Shown one piece after another: positions 12,204 through 22,189 of a DNA stretch of 64,000 bases (position 1 is the first letter of the stretch; each line of letters begins with the position of its first letter). The position numbers were made by a program, and so were the translations under genes. The notes beneath the pieces were generated by a model, which saw nothing but the letters and a program-made list of their open reading frames with translations, was not told the origin of the DNA and did not search any database. This DNA comes from Mycolicibacter acidiphilus (GTDB taxonomy: Bacteria; Actinomycetota; Actinomycetes; Mycobacteriales; Mycobacteriaceae): the NCBI RefSeq assembly GCF_018455725.1, contig NZ_JAHCLR010000016.1, forward strand, positions 1-64,000, written 5' to 3'.

Positions 12204-13457
12204 GTGCCCACGCAGTCGCTCAGCACCGCCGCGCGCTGGTCGATCATCGTGATCGCCCTGGTGGCGACGATGTGCGCATTCGTGTTCATCAACGGCATCG
12301 CGTTCGTCATCCCGATGCTGGAGACCAAGCGGGACACCAACCTCGCGGTGGCCGGTCTGCTGGCGTCGATGCCCAGTTTCGGAATGGTGCTGACGCTGTT
12401 CTCCTGGGGCGCCCTGCTGGACCGGATCGGTGAGCGGATCGTGCTCGCGGTCGGCCTGGCGCTGACCGCGGCGGCCACCTACGCGGCGGCCTCGATGCAG
12501 TCGCTGGTCGCCGTCGGCGCGTTTCTGTTCCTCGGCGGGATGGCGGCCGCCAGCGCCAACAGTGCCAGCGGGCGACTGGTCACCGGGTGGTTCCCGCCGC
12601 ACCAGCGGGGCCTGGTGATGGGCATCCGGCAGACCGCGCAGCCGCTGGGAATCGCCCTGGGCGCCGCGGTCATTCCCGAACTCGCCGAGCACGGCCTGGC
12701 GCGGGCGCTGATGTTCCCGGCGACACTGTGCGCACTGTCGGCGGTGGCCTGCGCCATCGGGGTGCTCGACCCGCCCCGGCGACCGCGGTCGTCGGCGACC
12801 GATGCGGAACTCGCCAGCCCCTACCAGGATTCGAAGGTGCTCTGGCGCATCCACCTGTCGTCGGCGCTGTTGATGGTGCCGCAGTGCATGCTGGCCACCT
12901 TCATGCTGGTGTGGCTGATCGTCGACACCGACTGGTCGATCGCCGGCGCCGGCGCTCTGGTGACGGTGTCCCAGCTGCTCGGCGCGCTGGGGCGGGTGCT
13001 GGTCGGACGCTGGTCGGACCGGGTGCGCTGCCGGCTGCGGCCGATCCGCACCGTCGCCGCCACCAGCGCGCTGGCGATGCTGGCGCTGGGGATCACCGAC
13101 CATCTGCACTCGCACCTGGCCGAGGTCGCGATGGTCGTCGCCGCGGTGATCAGCGTGCTCGACAACGGGTTGGCGTCCACCGCGGTCGCCGAACTCGCCG
13201 GACCGTACTGGAGCGGCCGGGTGCTCGGCATCCAGAACACCACGCAGCGCCTGACCGCCGGGATCGCGCCACCGGTGTTCGGGGCGGTGATCGGCGTGCT
13301 GGGCTACCCGGTGGCGTTCGCGGCCTGCGGACTGTTCCCGCTGTTGGCGTTGCCCCTGGTCCCGGTCTCCGCGGAACCGAAAGGCCGCTCAGCACTGGAG
13401 GCGCTGCGTACCATCCGGGTTCCGCCGGGCCCCACCGACCCGGAGGGGCAGTCCTGA
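12204..13457 (+). CDS. MFS transporter (upstream copy)
   Basis: Major facilitator superfamily permease of about 417 residues with roughly 12 hydrophobic segments and the loop 2-3 motif WGALLDRIGERIV. It resembles Rv2994 and is a clear paralog of the transporter at 16858: both share RWSI, MCA-VFING, FLFLGGMAAAS and MGIRQTAQPLG in the same order. It ends 26 bases before ectA, so cotranscription with the ectoine genes is likely. I prefer the GTG at 12204; an in-frame GTG at 12183 would add seven residues. Confidence 0.88.
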   Translation: MPTQSLSTAARWSIIVIALVATMCAFVFINGIAFVIPMLETKRDTNLAVAGLLASMPSFGMVLTLFSWGALLDRIGERIVLAVGLALTAAATYAAASMQSLVAVGAFLFLGGMAAASANSASGRLVTGWFPPHQRGLVMGIRQTAQPLGIALGAAVIPELAEHGLARALMFPATLCALSAVACAIGVLDPPRRPRSSATDAELASPYQDSKVLWRIHLSSALLMVPQCMLATFMLVWLIVDTDWSIAGAGALVTVSQLLGALGRVLVGRWSDRVRCRLRPIRTVAATSALAMLALGITDHLHSHLAEVAMVVAAVISVLDNGLASTAVAELAGPYWSGRVLGIQNTTQRLTAGIAPPVFGAVIGVLGYPVAFAACGLFPLLALPLVPVSAEPKGRSALEALRTIRVPPGPTDPEGQS

Positions 13458-13483
13458 TCCGGCCGCCCAGTACCGTCGAAACG

Positions 13484-13987
13484 ATGACCGACACCGCCGA
13501 CATCGTGCTGCGACGCCCTCGGGTAGCCGACGGCCCCGCACTGTGGCAACTGGCCGTCGACAGCGTCACCCTCGACGTCAACTCCCCCTACGCCTACATT
13601 CTGTGGTGCCGCGACTTCGCCGCCACCTCGGTGATCGCCGAGGTGAACGGGGAACCGGCCGGGTTCATCACCGGGTACCACCGCCCCGACGAGTCGACCA
13701 CCCTGATGGTGTGGCAGGTCGCGGTCGACAGCGCGCACCGCGGGATGGGTCTGGCCGGCCGGATGCTCGATCACCTGATGACCGAATCACTGCCCGGCGG
13801 GATCTCCCACCTGGAGACGTCGATCACGCCCGACAATACGGCCAGCCGGCGGCTGTTCAGCGCCTTCGCCCGCAGGTGGGGCGCGGATTTAGTGTGTCGC
13901 GAATTGTTCTCAGCGGAACTGCTGGGCGACGGTCACCTGGCCGAGGAATTGTTTCGGATCGGGCCGGTGCGGGTATCCGCGTCATGA
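13484..13987 (+). CDS. ectA: L-2,4-diaminobutyrate acetyltransferase
   Basis: GNAT enzyme that acetylates L-2,4-diaminobutyrate to N-gamma-acetyl-diaminobutyrate, the second step of ectoine synthesis. The 167-residue protein opens with VLRRPRVADGPALWQL, has NSPYAYILWCRDF, and the acetyl-CoA loop HRGMGLAGRML, as in EctA. The ATG at 13484 gives a full-length family member; the longer frame upstream runs within the MFS gene. Confidence 0.95.
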   Translation: MTDTADIVLRRPRVADGPALWQLAVDSVTLDVNSPYAYILWCRDFAATSVIAEVNGEPAGFITGYHRPDESTTLMVWQVAVDSAHRGMGLAGRMLDHLMTESLPGGISHLETSITPDNTASRRLFSAFARRWGADLVCRELFSAELLGDGHLAEELFRIGPVRVSAS

Positions 13988-14184
13988 CGACTGCGGGCGT
14001 GGCAGGGTTGCAGATCACGAATCCATATCGGTAGGGTCACGAGCGCGCAAACGTGAGCCCCCACGGACCGAGGTGGGGCGCCCCGAGCGGGGTGATAGGT
14101 CGAGCGTGTCACCCGCACCAGAGAAGCCAGCCCTCGACCTGTTGTTCCGTTCCGTTGTTGATGAGACCGACGGACGGAGGAAGC
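13988..14184 (+). promoter_or_regulatory. ectA-ectB spacer with hairpin
   Basis: A 197-bp non-coding gap interrupts an otherwise tightly overlapped ect cluster. It contains a stem (GCCCCCAC with GGTGGGGC, 14057-14079) followed by a second GC stem (GCCCC/GGGGT). The gap may hold a separate ectB promoter or a processing/attenuation site. GGAGG sits ahead of the ectB ATG. Confidence 0.45.
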
Positions 14185-15462
14185 ATGAACATCTTTGAAT
14201 CCCTGGAATCCGATGTACGAAGTTATTGCCGATCCTGGCCGGTGACATTCGACCGGGCCAGCGGATCCCGCATGTGGGACACCGATGGCAAGGAGTATCT
14301 CGACTTCTTCGCCGGCGCCGGCGCCCTCAATTACGGGCACAACAATCCGGAGCTGAAAAAGCCGCTGCTGGAGTACCTGACCTCTGATCGGGTGGTGCAC
14401 AGCCTGGACATGCACACGATCGCCAAGGAGCAGTTCCTGGAGCGGTTCGACGAGGTCATCCTCAAGCCGCGTGACCTGGACTACAAGGTGCAGTTCCCCG
14501 GCCCCACCGGGACCAATTCGGTGGAATCCGCGCTGAAGCTGGCCCGCAAGATCACCGGCCGGGAGAGCATCATCAGCTTCACCAATGCCTTCCACGGCAT
14601 GACGCTGGGCTCGCTGAGCGTCACCGGCAACTCGATGAAGCGCGGCGGCGCCGGCATCCCCCTGGTGCACGCCACGCCGATGCCGTACGACAACTACCTC
14701 GACGGGGTCACACCGGACTTCCTCTGGTTCGAGCGGCTGCTGCAGGACAGCGGCAGCGGTCTGAACGACCCGGCGGCGGTGATCGTGGAGACCGTGCAGG
14801 GCGAGGGCGGAATCAATGTGGCCCGGCTGGAATGGCTGCGCGGGCTCGAGGACCTGTGCCGCCGGCACGAGCTGCTGCTGATCGTCGACGACGTGCAGAT
14901 GGGCTGCGGGCGCACCGGACCGTTCTTCAGCTTCGAGGCCGCCGGAATCACCCCGGACATCGTCTGCATGTCCAAGTCGATCAGCGGCTACGGCCTGCCG
15001 ATGGCGCTGACGCTGTTCCGCCGGGACCTCGACGTCTGGGAGCCCGGTGAGCACAACGGCACCTTCCGCGGCCAGAACCCGTCGTTCGTCACCGCCACCG
15101 CCGCACTGAACTACTGGGCTGACGACCAGTTGGAGAAGGCGGTGCTGCGCAAGGGCGAGCAAGTCGACCAGGCGCTGCACGAGGTCGTCGACCCGATCGA
15201 GGGTGTGAAGACCCGCGGTCGCGGCCTGATCCGCGGCGTCGCCTTCGAACGGGGCGACCTGGCCAACGAGGTGTGCCGAGAGGCGTTCAACCGGGGGCTG
15301 CTGCTGGAGACTTCTGGGCCGGAAGGTGAAGTAGTGAAACTGATGCCACCGCTGGTGATCGACGACGACGACCTCGCTCGGGGGTTGGCGATCACCGCGG
15401 AATCGATCAAGGTGGTCGCCGGGCGGGAGCTCGTCGGCGCCTCTGGAGGGAGTAAACGATGA
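14185..15462 (+). CDS. ectB: diaminobutyrate-2-oxoglutarate transaminase
   Basis: Pyridoxal-phosphate class III aminotransferase converting L-aspartate semialdehyde and glutamate to L-2,4-diaminobutyrate, the first ectoine step. The 425-residue protein begins [16 protein letters not shown], typical of Ect[11 protein letters not shown] binds the cofactor phosphate, DDVQMG contains the conserved Asp, and Lys264 in MSKSISG is the predicted Schiff-base lysine. GGAGGAAGC precedes the ATG. The stop overlaps ectC (ATGA). Confidence 0.96.
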   Translation: MNIFESLESDVRSYCRSWPVTFDRASGSRMWDTDGKEYLDFFAGAGALNYGHNNPELKKPLLEYLTSDRVVHSLDMHTIAKEQFLERFDEVILKPRDLDYKVQFPGPTGTNSVESALKLARKITGRESIISFTNAFHGMTLGSLSVTGNSMKRGGAGIPLVHATPMPYDNYLDGVTPDFLWFERLLQDSGSGLNDPAAVIVETVQGEGGINVARLEWLRGLEDLCRRHELLLIVDDVQMGCGRTGPFFSFEAAGITPDIVCMSKSISGYGLPMALTLFRRDLDVWEPGEHNGTFRGQNPSFVTATAALNYWADDQLEKAVLRKGEQVDQALHEVVDPIEGVKTRGRGLIRGVAFERGDLANEVCREAFNRGLLLETSGPEGEVVKLMPPLVIDDDDLARGLAITAESIKVVAGRELVGASGGSKR

Positions 15463-15866
15463 TTGTCCGCACGCTTGCCGAGATCAAGGGCACCGACCGC
15501 GACGTCCAGTCCAAGACCTGGAACAGTCAGCGGCTGCTGCTGGCCCGCGACGGGCAGCGGTTCTCGATGCATGAGACCATCCTGTACGCCGGCACCGAGA
15601 CCTCGATGTGGTACGCGAATCACGTCGAGGCGGTGTACTGCGTCGGCGGCGAGGGCGAACTGGTCAACGACGAGACCGGTGAGGTCCACCCGCTGGCCGA
15701 CGGCACCCTGTACCTGCTCGACGGCCATGAGCACCACACCGTGCACGCCCACACCGACCTGCGCATGGTGTGCGTGTTCGACCCGCCGGTCACCGGACGG
15801 GAGGTCCACGACGAGACCGGGGCCTACCCGCTGCTCGTGGAGGAGGCCGTGGAGGCGACTTCGTGA
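15459..15866 (+). CDS. ectC: L-ectoine synthase
   Basis: Cupin-fold cyclase that closes N-gamma-acetyl-diaminobutyrate to ectoine. At 135 residues it has the usual EctC length. Glu57, Tyr85 and His93 fall at the positions of the described EctC iron ligands. It overlaps ectB upstream by 4 bases and ectD downstream (GTGA), so the three are translationally coupled. Confidence 0.96.
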   Translation: MIVRTLAEIKGTDRDVQSKTWNSQRLLLARDGQRFSMHETILYAGTETSMWYANHVEAVYCVGGEGELVNDETGEVHPLADGTLYLLDGHEHHTVHAHTDLRMVCVFDPPVTGREVHDETGAYPLLVEEAVEATS

Positions 15867-16765
15867 CCGGAGCCGTCGATGAAGTGGTCGCCGACCGCTA
15901 CCCGACCCGCAGTTCCGTTCGGGTGGGCATCGAACCCCGCCACGACCCGGTGGTGTGGGTTCGCGACGACCGCGGCGGGCCGCTGGCCGGCGACGACGTC
16001 GACCGTTTCGACTGCGACGGGTTCCTGACCGTCGAGTCGCTGCTGGCGCCCGACATCGTCGCCGACCTACGCGCGGAACTGGACCGGCTGCGGTCTGACC
16101 CGGTGCTGGCCGCCGACGAACGCTCGATCTCCGAGCGTGACAGCGGTCAGATCCGTTCGATCTTCGAGGTGCACCGGATCAGTACGGCTTTCGCCGCACT
16201 GATCGCCGACCCGCGACTGGTCGGCACAGCCCGGCAACTGCTGGGCTCGGAGGTGTACGTGCATCAGAGCCGGGTCAACTTCAAACCGGGTTTCAACGGC
16301 CGGGAGTTCTACTGGCACTCCGACTTCGAGACGTGGCACGCCGAGGACGGGATGCCCACCCCGCGCGCGGTCAGCGTGTCGGTGGCACTCACCGAGAACC
16401 TGGATTCCAACGGCTCGCTGCTGATCATGCCGGGCTCACACCGCTGGTTCGTCTCCTGCCCGGGCGAGACGCCGCCGGAGCACTACCGATCGTCGTTGCA
16501 GCAGCAGGTGATCGGAACCCCAGACGACGCGAGCCTGACCCACCTGGCCGACCAGCACGGCATCCGGCAGATCACCGGGCCGGCCGGGTCAGCGGTGTTC
16601 TTCGACAGCAACTGCATGCACGGCTCGGGCAGCAACATCACGCCCTACTCGCGGTCGAACGTCTTCATCGTCTACAACAGTGTGGAGAACACGCTGGTCG
16701 CGCCGTTCGGGGCGGCGGCGCCGCGGCCGACGTTCATCGCCAGCCGCACCTTCGACCCGGTGTAG
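15863..16765 (+). CDS. ectD: ectoine 5-hydroxylase
   Basis: Iron(II)/2-oxoglutarate dioxygenase that converts ectoine to 5-hydroxyectoine. The 300-residue protein starts at a GTG overlapping the ectC stop. The EctD signature [17 protein letters not shown] supplies the iron ligands His152 and Asp154, and CMHGSGSN supplies His253. [14 protein letters not shown] is also family-typical. Its presence means the organism can make both ectoine and hydroxyectoine. Confidence 0.96.
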   Translation: MTGAVDEVVADRYPTRSSVRVGIEPRHDPVVWVRDDRGGPLAGDDVDRFDCDGFLTVESLLAPDIVADLRAELDRLRSDPVLAADERSISERDSGQIRSIFEVHRISTAFAALIADPRLVGTARQLLGSEVYVHQSRVNFKPGFNGREFYWHSDFETWHAEDGMPTPRAVSVSVALTENLDSNGSLLIMPGSHRWFVSCPGETPPEHYRSSLQQQVIGTPDDASLTHLADQHGIRQITGPAGSAVFFDSNCMHGSGSNITPYSRSNVFIVYNSVENTLVAPFGAAAPRPTFIASRTFDPV

Positions 16766-16782
16766 CGCGGCGCCCGTTTCCC

Positions 16783-16845
16783 CCGCGATCGTGCACGTTT
16801 CACCGGCATCGGCCCAGGTGGGGTCGGTGAACTCTGCACGCGCGG
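16783..16845. terminator. family A intergenic hairpin, copy 1
   Basis: Inverted repeat CCGCG..CGTGCAC..TTCACCGG with a mirrored arm CGGTGAACTCTGCACG..CGCGG and a central CCCAGGTGGGG. It lies 17 bases after ectD and before the second MFS gene. The same design recurs at 23629-23691 and 59169-59237. It probably ends the ectBCD transcript. Confidence 0.65.
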
Positions 16846-16857
16846 ATAAGGTACGAC

Positions 16858-18054
16858 ATGACCACTGATGCGACCGAGATCGTCAGCGCCGCACGACGCT
16901 GGTCGATCCTGGCGCTGGCACTGGTGGCGACCATGTGCGCCAACGTGTTCATCAACGGCGTCGCATTCCTGATCCCCGTCCTGCACTCCGACCGCGGCCT
17001 GAATCTGGCTCGGGCGGGCCTGCTTTCAGCACTGCCGAGCTTCGGCATGGTCGTCACGCTGATCGCCTGGGGCTACCTGGTGGACCGGTTCGGCGAACGG
17101 CTGGTGCTGGTGGCCGGCTCGGCACTGACCGCCGGCGCGGCTTTCGGTGCGGCCCTGACGGATTCACTCATCACCACCGGGGCGTTCCTGTTCCTCGGCG
17201 GGATGGCGGCCGCGAGCAGCAACACCGCCAGCGGCCGGCTGGTGGTGGGGTGGTTCCCGGCGCAGCAGCGTGGACTGGCGATGGGCATCCGCCAGACCGC
17301 GCAACCGCTGGGAGTCGGGTTGGGCGCGTTGGTGATTCCCCGGCTGGCCGAGCACCACGGGATCGGCGCCGCACTGCTGTTCCCGACGGCGGTGTGTGCG
17401 TCCGCCGCGCTGGCCTGCGCCGTGGGAGTGATCGATCCGCCCCGACCGCCGCGCGCCGAGGCGCCAGCCGAGCATCTTGCCAACCCCTACCGCGGGTCGG
17501 CGCTACTCTGGCGGATCCACGCGATGTCGGCGCTGCTGGTGGTGCCGCAGGTCATGGTGTGGACGTTCATGCTGGTGTGGTTGATCGCCGATCGGGGGTG
17601 GTCGGCGAGTGCTGCCGGCGTCCTGGTCACGGTGAGTCAGCTGCTGGGCGCCGCGGGCCGGATCGGGGCGGGCCGCTGGTCGGATCACGTCGGTTCGCGG
17701 TTGCGGCCGATCCGGACCATCGCGGCGGCCGCGGCGGTGTCGATGCTGGCACTGGCGGTCACCGACTGGCGCGGCTGGTCGGTCAGCGTCGCGGTCATGG
17801 TCGTGGCGTCGGTGATCACGGTGTCCGACAACGGGTTGGCGTTCACCGCGATCGCCGAGATCGCCGGCCCGTTCTGGAGCGGCCGCGCACTGGGCACCCA
17901 GAACACCAGTCAGCTGTTAGCCGCCGGGATCGGTCCGCCGCTGTTCGGGGCGCTGATCGGGGTGGCCGGCTACCCGGTGGCGTTCGCGCTGTGCGCACTG
18001 TTCCCGCTGACGGCCCTGCCGGTGGTACCCGCCGACACTACCGACATCCGCTGA
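16858..18054 (+). CDS. MFS transporter (downstream copy)
   Basis: A 398-residue permease with about 12 hydrophobic segments, paralogous along its whole length to the transporter at 12204. The loop motif WGYLVDRFGERLV, FLFLGGMAAAS, GWFPAQQRGLAMGIRQTAQP and the C-terminal YPVAFALCALFPL all have counterparts there. Together the two copies bracket ectABCD. A hairpin separates it from ectD, so it may be transcribed independently. Export or uptake of ectoine is only an inference from position. Confidence 0.9.
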   Translation: MTTDATEIVSAARRWSILALALVATMCANVFINGVAFLIPVLHSDRGLNLARAGLLSALPSFGMVVTLIAWGYLVDRFGERLVLVAGSALTAGAAFGAALTDSLITTGAFLFLGGMAAASSNTASGRLVVGWFPAQQRGLAMGIRQTAQPLGVGLGALVIPRLAEHHGIGAALLFPTAVCASAALACAVGVIDPPRPPRAEAPAEHLANPYRGSALLWRIHAMSALLVVPQVMVWTFMLVWLIADRGWSASAAGVLVTVSQLLGAAGRIGAGRWSDHVGSRLRPIRTIAAAAAVSMLALAVTDWRGWSVSVAVMVVASVITVSDNGLAFTAIAEIAGPFWSGRALGTQNTSQLLAAGIGPPLFGALIGVAGYPVAFALCALFPLTALPVVPADTTDIR

Positions 18055-18079
18055 ACGTTCGAATCCGTTCTCGCCCAGC

Positions 18080-18943
18080 CTAATCGGCGGGGTATTTGTA
18101 GAACCCCTCGCCGGTCGCCACACCGAGCTTGCCCTTGTCGATGTAATTCTCCTTGAGGTACGCGGCGAATCGTTGCGCATCCGCGTTGCCGGCCCGACTG
18201 ATGTTGTAGGCCGTCGTCAATCCCACGACGTCGTAGATCTGGAACGGCCCCAGCGGTGACCCGGTGGCGATCTTCCAGGTCTTGTCGACCATCTCCGGGT
18301 CGGCGTAGCCGTCGGCGACCAGCATTCCCGCGGCGTTCAGGAACGGCACCAGCAGGGAATTGAGCAGGTAGCCTGCCTTCTCCTTCTTCAACGGGATCGG
18401 CACCATGCCGATCGCCGACGCGAAGTCGACGACGGTGTCATAGACGGCGGGATCCGTCGCAGCGGTACCCATGATCTCGGCGGTGTTGTGCGCCCACACC
18501 CGGTTGGCGAAGTGCAGCGCCAGGAACTTCTCCGGGCGGCCGGTGAAATCAGCCAGGTCGCTGGGCAGCAGCGTCGAGGAATTGGTGGCGAAGATCGCTG
18601 CGGCCGGTGCCGCTTCGGAAAGCGCGGAATAGGTGTCGCGTTTGATCTGCAGATCCTCGGGCACCGCCTCGATCACCAGATCGGCGTGCTTGACCGCCTC
18701 GACAAGATCGCAGCTGAGCGACAGCCGGCCCAGCGCCGCCTCCGCTTCGCCGTCGGCGGCCCCGGATACCTCACTGCGGTACGTCTCGGCCAGGGCGTCG
18801 AACCGCTGCCGCGCCTGCTGCAGGGCGTCGTCACTGATGTCGTAGCTGACCACATCGAAACCGCGGTAGGCGGTCTGGAACGCGATCTGCGAACCCAGCA
18901 CGCCGGTTCCCAAAACGGTGACGTTGCGAATCCGGTGACCCAT
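18080..18943 (-). CDS. 3-hydroxyacyl-CoA dehydrogenase family protein
   Basis: A 287-residue NAD-dependent dehydrogenase resembling 3-hydroxybutyryl-CoA dehydrogenases. The Rossmann loop is VLGTGVLGSQIA at about residues 9-20. NSSTLLPSDLADFTGRPEKF and LHFANRVW form the catalytic region, although the usual HFFNP is replaced by HFANR. The C-terminal helical domain ends GVATGEGFYKYP. It lies 10 bases downstream of leuB in the same direction. It may act in fatty-acid or 3-hydroxy-acid metabolism; the substrate is uncertain. Confidence 0.85.
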   Translation of the reverse strand: MGHRIRNVTVLGTGVLGSQIAFQTAYRGFDVVSYDISDDALQQARQRFDALAETYRSEVSGAADGEAEAALGRLSLSCDLVEAVKHADLVIEAVPEDLQIKRDTYSALSEAAPAAAIFATNSSTLLPSDLADFTGRPEKFLALHFANRVWAHNTAEIMGTAATDPAVYDTVVDFASAIGMVPIPLKKEKAGYLLNSLLVPFLNAAGMLVADGYADPEMVDKTWKIATGSPLGPFQIYDVVGLTTAYNISRAGNADAQRFAAYLKENYIDKGKLGVATGEGFYKYPAD

Positions 18944-18953
18944 GACAGCCTCC

Positions 18954-19964
18954 CTACAGCAGATTCAGGATCCGATCCCCCACCGCGCCGGTGGACAGCT
19001 TGGCCTCACCGCGGGTCGCCAGGTGCCCGGCGACGGCGTTGTCCACCTTGGCGGCCGCAGCGTCCTCACCGATGTGGTTGAGCAGCAACGCAACCGACAT
19101 GATCGCCGCCGTCGGGTCGGCGATCCCCTGCCCGGCGATGTCCGGTGCGCTGCCGTGCACCGGCTCGAACATCGACGGGTTGGCGCCGGTGGCGTCGATG
19201 TTGCCCGACGCGGCCAGCCCGATCCCGCCGCAGACCGCGGCGGCCAGGTCGGTGACGATGTCGCCGAACAGGTTGTCGGTGACGATCACGTCGAACCGGC
19301 CCGGGTCGGTCACCAGGTAGATGGTGGCGGCGTCGACGTGGCAGTACGCGGTCTCGACGTCCGGGTAGTCTTTGCCGATCTCGGCGACGGTGCGGGTCCA
19401 CAGGGAACCGGCGAACGCCAGCACGTTGTTCTTGTGCACCAGGGTCAGGTGCTTACGCCGGGTGCGAGCCTTTTCAAACGCATATCGCACCACCCGGGCC
19501 ACCCCGAACGCGGTGTTGACGCTGACCTCGGTGGCCACCTCGTGCGGCGTACCGACCCGCAGCGCACCGCCGTTGCCGGTGTAGGGCCCCTCGGTGCCCT
19601 CGCGGACCACCAGGAAGTCGATCTCCGGGTTGCCGGCGAGTGGGCTGGACACACCCGGGTACAGCCGGCCCGGCCGCAGGTTGACGTGGTGGTCGAGGGC
19701 GAATCGCGTCGTCAGCAGCAGCCCGCGCTCCAGCACACCGGACGGCACCGACGGGTCGCCGATCGCGCCGAGCAGGATCGCGTCGTGGCCGCGCAGCTCG
19801 TCGAGGACGCCGTCGGGCAGCACCTCGCCGGTGGCGTGGTAGCGCCGCGCACCCAGGTCGTATTCGGTCTTCTCGACGCCCGGCAGCACCGCGTCGAGCA
19901 CCTTGACGGCCTCGCCGATGACCTCCGGGCCGATCCCGTCGCCGGGAATGACTGCGAGTTTCAC
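18954..19964 (-). CDS. leuB: 3-isopropylmalate dehydrogenase
   Basis: Oxidatively decarboxylates 3-isopropylmalate to 2-oxoisocaproate precursors in leucine synthesis. The 336-residue protein begins [15 protein letters not shown], has the metal/substrate segment [24 protein letters not shown] and the NAD-binding region [18 protein letters not shown]. Its start overlaps the serA stop by 4 bases, so serA-leuB form an operon. Confidence 0.96.
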   Translation of the reverse strand: MKLAVIPGDGIGPEVIGEAVKVLDAVLPGVEKTEYDLGARRYHATGEVLPDGVLDELRGHDAILLGAIGDPSVPSGVLERGLLLTTRFALDHHVNLRPGRLYPGVSSPLAGNPEIDFLVVREGTEGPYTGNGGALRVGTPHEVATEVSVNTAFGVARVVRYAFEKARTRRKHLTLVHKNNVLAFAGSLWTRTVAEIGKDYPDVETAYCHVDAATIYLVTDPGRFDVIVTDNLFGDIVTDLAAAVCGGIGLAASGNIDATGANPSMFEPVHGSAPDIAGQGIADPTAAIMSVALLLNHIGEDAAAAKVDNAVAGHLATRGEAKLSTGAVGDRILNLL

Positions 19965-21547
19965 GACAGGTCCACCTCTTCGAGCTTGTTCGCGCCGACG
20001 GCGTCGATGATCGCCGCACGCACCTCGGCGGGCACGTCACGGTCCAGCCGCAGCAGGATCGTCGCACCGGGGCCCTCGGCGTCCTCGGAGAGCTGCGCGG
20101 CGTGGATGTTGATGCCGTTGGCGCCCAGCAGGGTGCCGATCTTGCCGAGCGCACCGGGCTGGTCGGAGTAGTTGATGATCAGGTTCACGCCTTCGGCGCG
20201 CAGGTCGAAGTGCCGGCCGTTGATCTCGACGACCTTCTCCACCTGCTGCGGTCCGGACAGGGTGCCGGCCACCGTGACCGCCGTCCCGTCCGCGCCGACG
20301 GCCTTGAGCTCGACGACGCTGCGGTGGTTGGGGCTCTCGGTGGCGGTACCGATCTCGGCGGCCACGCCGCGCTCGGCGGCCAGCGCCGGGGCGTTGACGA
20401 ACGTCACCTGGTCCTCGATGAACCCGGAGAACAGCCCGCGCAGCGCCGAAAGCCGCAGCACGCCAACGTCTTCGGAGGCCAGCTCACCGCGCACCTGCAC
20501 GCTCAGCGACACCGGCAGCTCATCGGCGAGCGCACCGGCGAGCACCCCGAGCTTGCGGGCCAGGTCCAGCCAGGGGGCGACCTCCTCGCTGACCGCTCCC
20601 CCGCCGACGTTGACCGCGTCGGGCACGAACTCGCCGGCCAGCGCCAGCTTCACGCTGGCGGCGACGTCGGTGCCGGCCCGATCCTGCGCCTCGGCGGTGG
20701 AGGCGCCCAGGTGCGGGGTGACCACGACCTGCGGCAGGTCGAACAGCGGCGAGTCGGTGCACGGCTCGGTGGCGAAGACGTCCAGGCCGGCGCCGCGGAT
20801 GTGCCCGCTGGTGATCGCGTCGGCAAGCGCGGCCTCGTCGATCAGCCCGCCGCGGGCGGCGTTGACGATGATCGCGCCCTTCTTGGTCTTGGCCAGCGCT
20901 TCCTTGCCGATCAGCCCGGCGGTCTCCGGGGTCTTCGGCAGGTGCACCGAGATAAAGTCGGCGCGGGCCAGCAAGTCGTCGAGGGGCAGCAACTCGATGC
21001 CGAGCTGGGCGGCGCGGGCAGCCGACACGTACGGGTCATAGGCGACGATGTGGGCGCCGAACGCCGCCAGCCGGGCGGCGACCAACTGGCCGATGCGGCC
21101 CAGGCCGACCACGCCGACGGTGTGGTCGAAGATCTCGGTGCCGGAGAAGGACGAGCGCTTCCACTCGTGGTTGTGCAGGGTGGCGTCGGCGGCCGGGATC
21201 TGCCGGGCGGCGGCCAGCATCAGCGCGATCGCGTGCTCGGCGGCGCTGTGGATGTTGGAGGTCGGGGCGTTGACGACCAGCACGCCGCGGGCGGTGGCGG
21301 CGTCGACGTCGACGTTGTCCAGGCCGACCCCGGCGCGGGCGACGATCTTCAGCTTGGTGCCCGCGGCCAGCACCTCGGCGTCGACGGTGGTGGCCGAGCG
21401 CACCAGCAGCGCGTCGGCATCGGGCACCGCGGCCAGCAGCGCGGCGCGGTCCGGGCCGTCCACCCAGCGGACCTCGACCTGATCGCCGAGTGCGGCGACG
21501 GTCGATTGGGCGAGTTTGTCGGCGATCAACACAACAGGCAAAGTCAC
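19961..21547 (-). CDS. serA: D-3-phosphoglycerate dehydrogenase
   Basis: First enzyme of serine synthesis. The 528-residue protein is the long mycobacterial type. The catalytic and NAD-binding domains have [24 protein letters not shown] and the HLGAST segment with the catalytic His. An intervening allosteric-substrate-binding domain and a C-terminal ACT domain (about the last 75 residues, [19 protein letters not shown]) give serine feedback control in this family. Confidence 0.96.
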   Translation of the reverse strand: MTLPVVLIADKLAQSTVAALGDQVEVRWVDGPDRAALLAAVPDADALLVRSATTVDAEVLAAGTKLKIVARAGVGLDNVDVDAATARGVLVVNAPTSNIHSAAEHAIALMLAAARQIPAADATLHNHEWKRSSFSGTEIFDHTVGVVGLGRIGQLVAARLAAFGAHIVAYDPYVSAARAAQLGIELLPLDDLLARADFISVHLPKTPETAGLIGKEALAKTKKGAIIVNAARGGLIDEAALADAITSGHIRGAGLDVFATEPCTDSPLFDLPQVVVTPHLGASTAEAQDRAGTDVAASVKLALAGEFVPDAVNVGGGAVSEEVAPWLDLARKLGVLAGALADELPVSLSVQVRGELASEDVGVLRLSALRGLFSGFIEDQVTFVNAPALAAERGVAAEIGTATESPNHRSVVELKAVGADGTAVTVAGTLSGPQQVEKVVEINGRHFDLRAEGVNLIINYSDQPGALGKIGTLLGANGINIHAAQLSEDAEGPGATILLRLDRDVPAEVRAAIIDAVGANKLEEVDLS

Positions 21548-21714
21548 CCGAACAGCCTAGTGGGCGACCACGAGCGCGGCGGAGCCGGGCGCAGGGGGTC
21601 GGCCACCGACAGCACAGTAGGACGGGTTGCGCACCGCTGAGCCGGGCGGCGAGCCCCACTTGTCGGTACCCGGGTGGACCCTGACGTCAAGTACCACGAC
21701 GAGAGGGGAAACCC

Positions 21715-22188
21715 ATGTGCTGGAAGTGCGATCACCCGGAGGCCACGATCGAGGAATGGATCGATGAGATCCGAGCGAAGAAGGACAGACTCGGCTGGGC
21801 GATCCAGTACGTCGAGGACGATCGCCGCCCGTTCGCCTACACGATCGGTCTGCATGAGCACGGCCTGCCGGAGTTGCTGGTCACCGGACTGACCCCGGAG
21901 GACACGGTACGGGTGCTCAATGGAGCGGCCCAGTACCTGGTCGACGGTGGCCGACCCGTCCCGGGTCACACCATGTCGATCGGCGACGGTCCACTGATGG
22001 AAATCGTCCAAGTGGAGCACCCGGCCGCTCACCTGAACATGGCGGTGGCGCTCTACGGTCCCGGCATCAAGGCGTTGCAACTGGTCTGGCACGACGATCA
22101 CGACCACAGCCCGTGGTGCCCTGACTTCTGCAACGGCGATGCTCGGCAACCGGTGCTCGGGGTCCGGTTCGGCTCTTTATCCTCATGA
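21715..22188 (+). CDS. DUF4262 domain-containing protein
   Basis: A 157-residue protein of unknown function. It begins MCWKCDHPEAT, a Cys-x2-Cys pair with a nearby His that could bind metal, followed by the DUF4262 core (PFAYTIGLHEHGLPELLVTG) and a His/Asp-rich C-terminus (WHDDHDHSPWCPDFC) with two further Cys. GAGAGGGGAA gives a good ribosome site. It ends next to the start of the flavoprotein gene. Confidence 0.8.
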   Translation: MCWKCDHPEATIEEWIDEIRAKKDRLGWAIQYVEDDRRPFAYTIGLHEHGLPELLVTGLTPEDTVRVLNGAAQYLVDGGRPVPGHTMSIGDGPLMEIVQVEHPAAHLNMAVALYGPGIKALQLVWHDDHDHSPWCPDFCNGDARQPVLGVRFGSLSS

Positions 22189-22189
22189 G

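Noticed and set aside
20102-21640. 512-codon + strand frame opposite serA
   Set aside because: Low-complexity Asp/Gly/Gln/Val sequence with no motifs; serA on the other strand is unambiguous.
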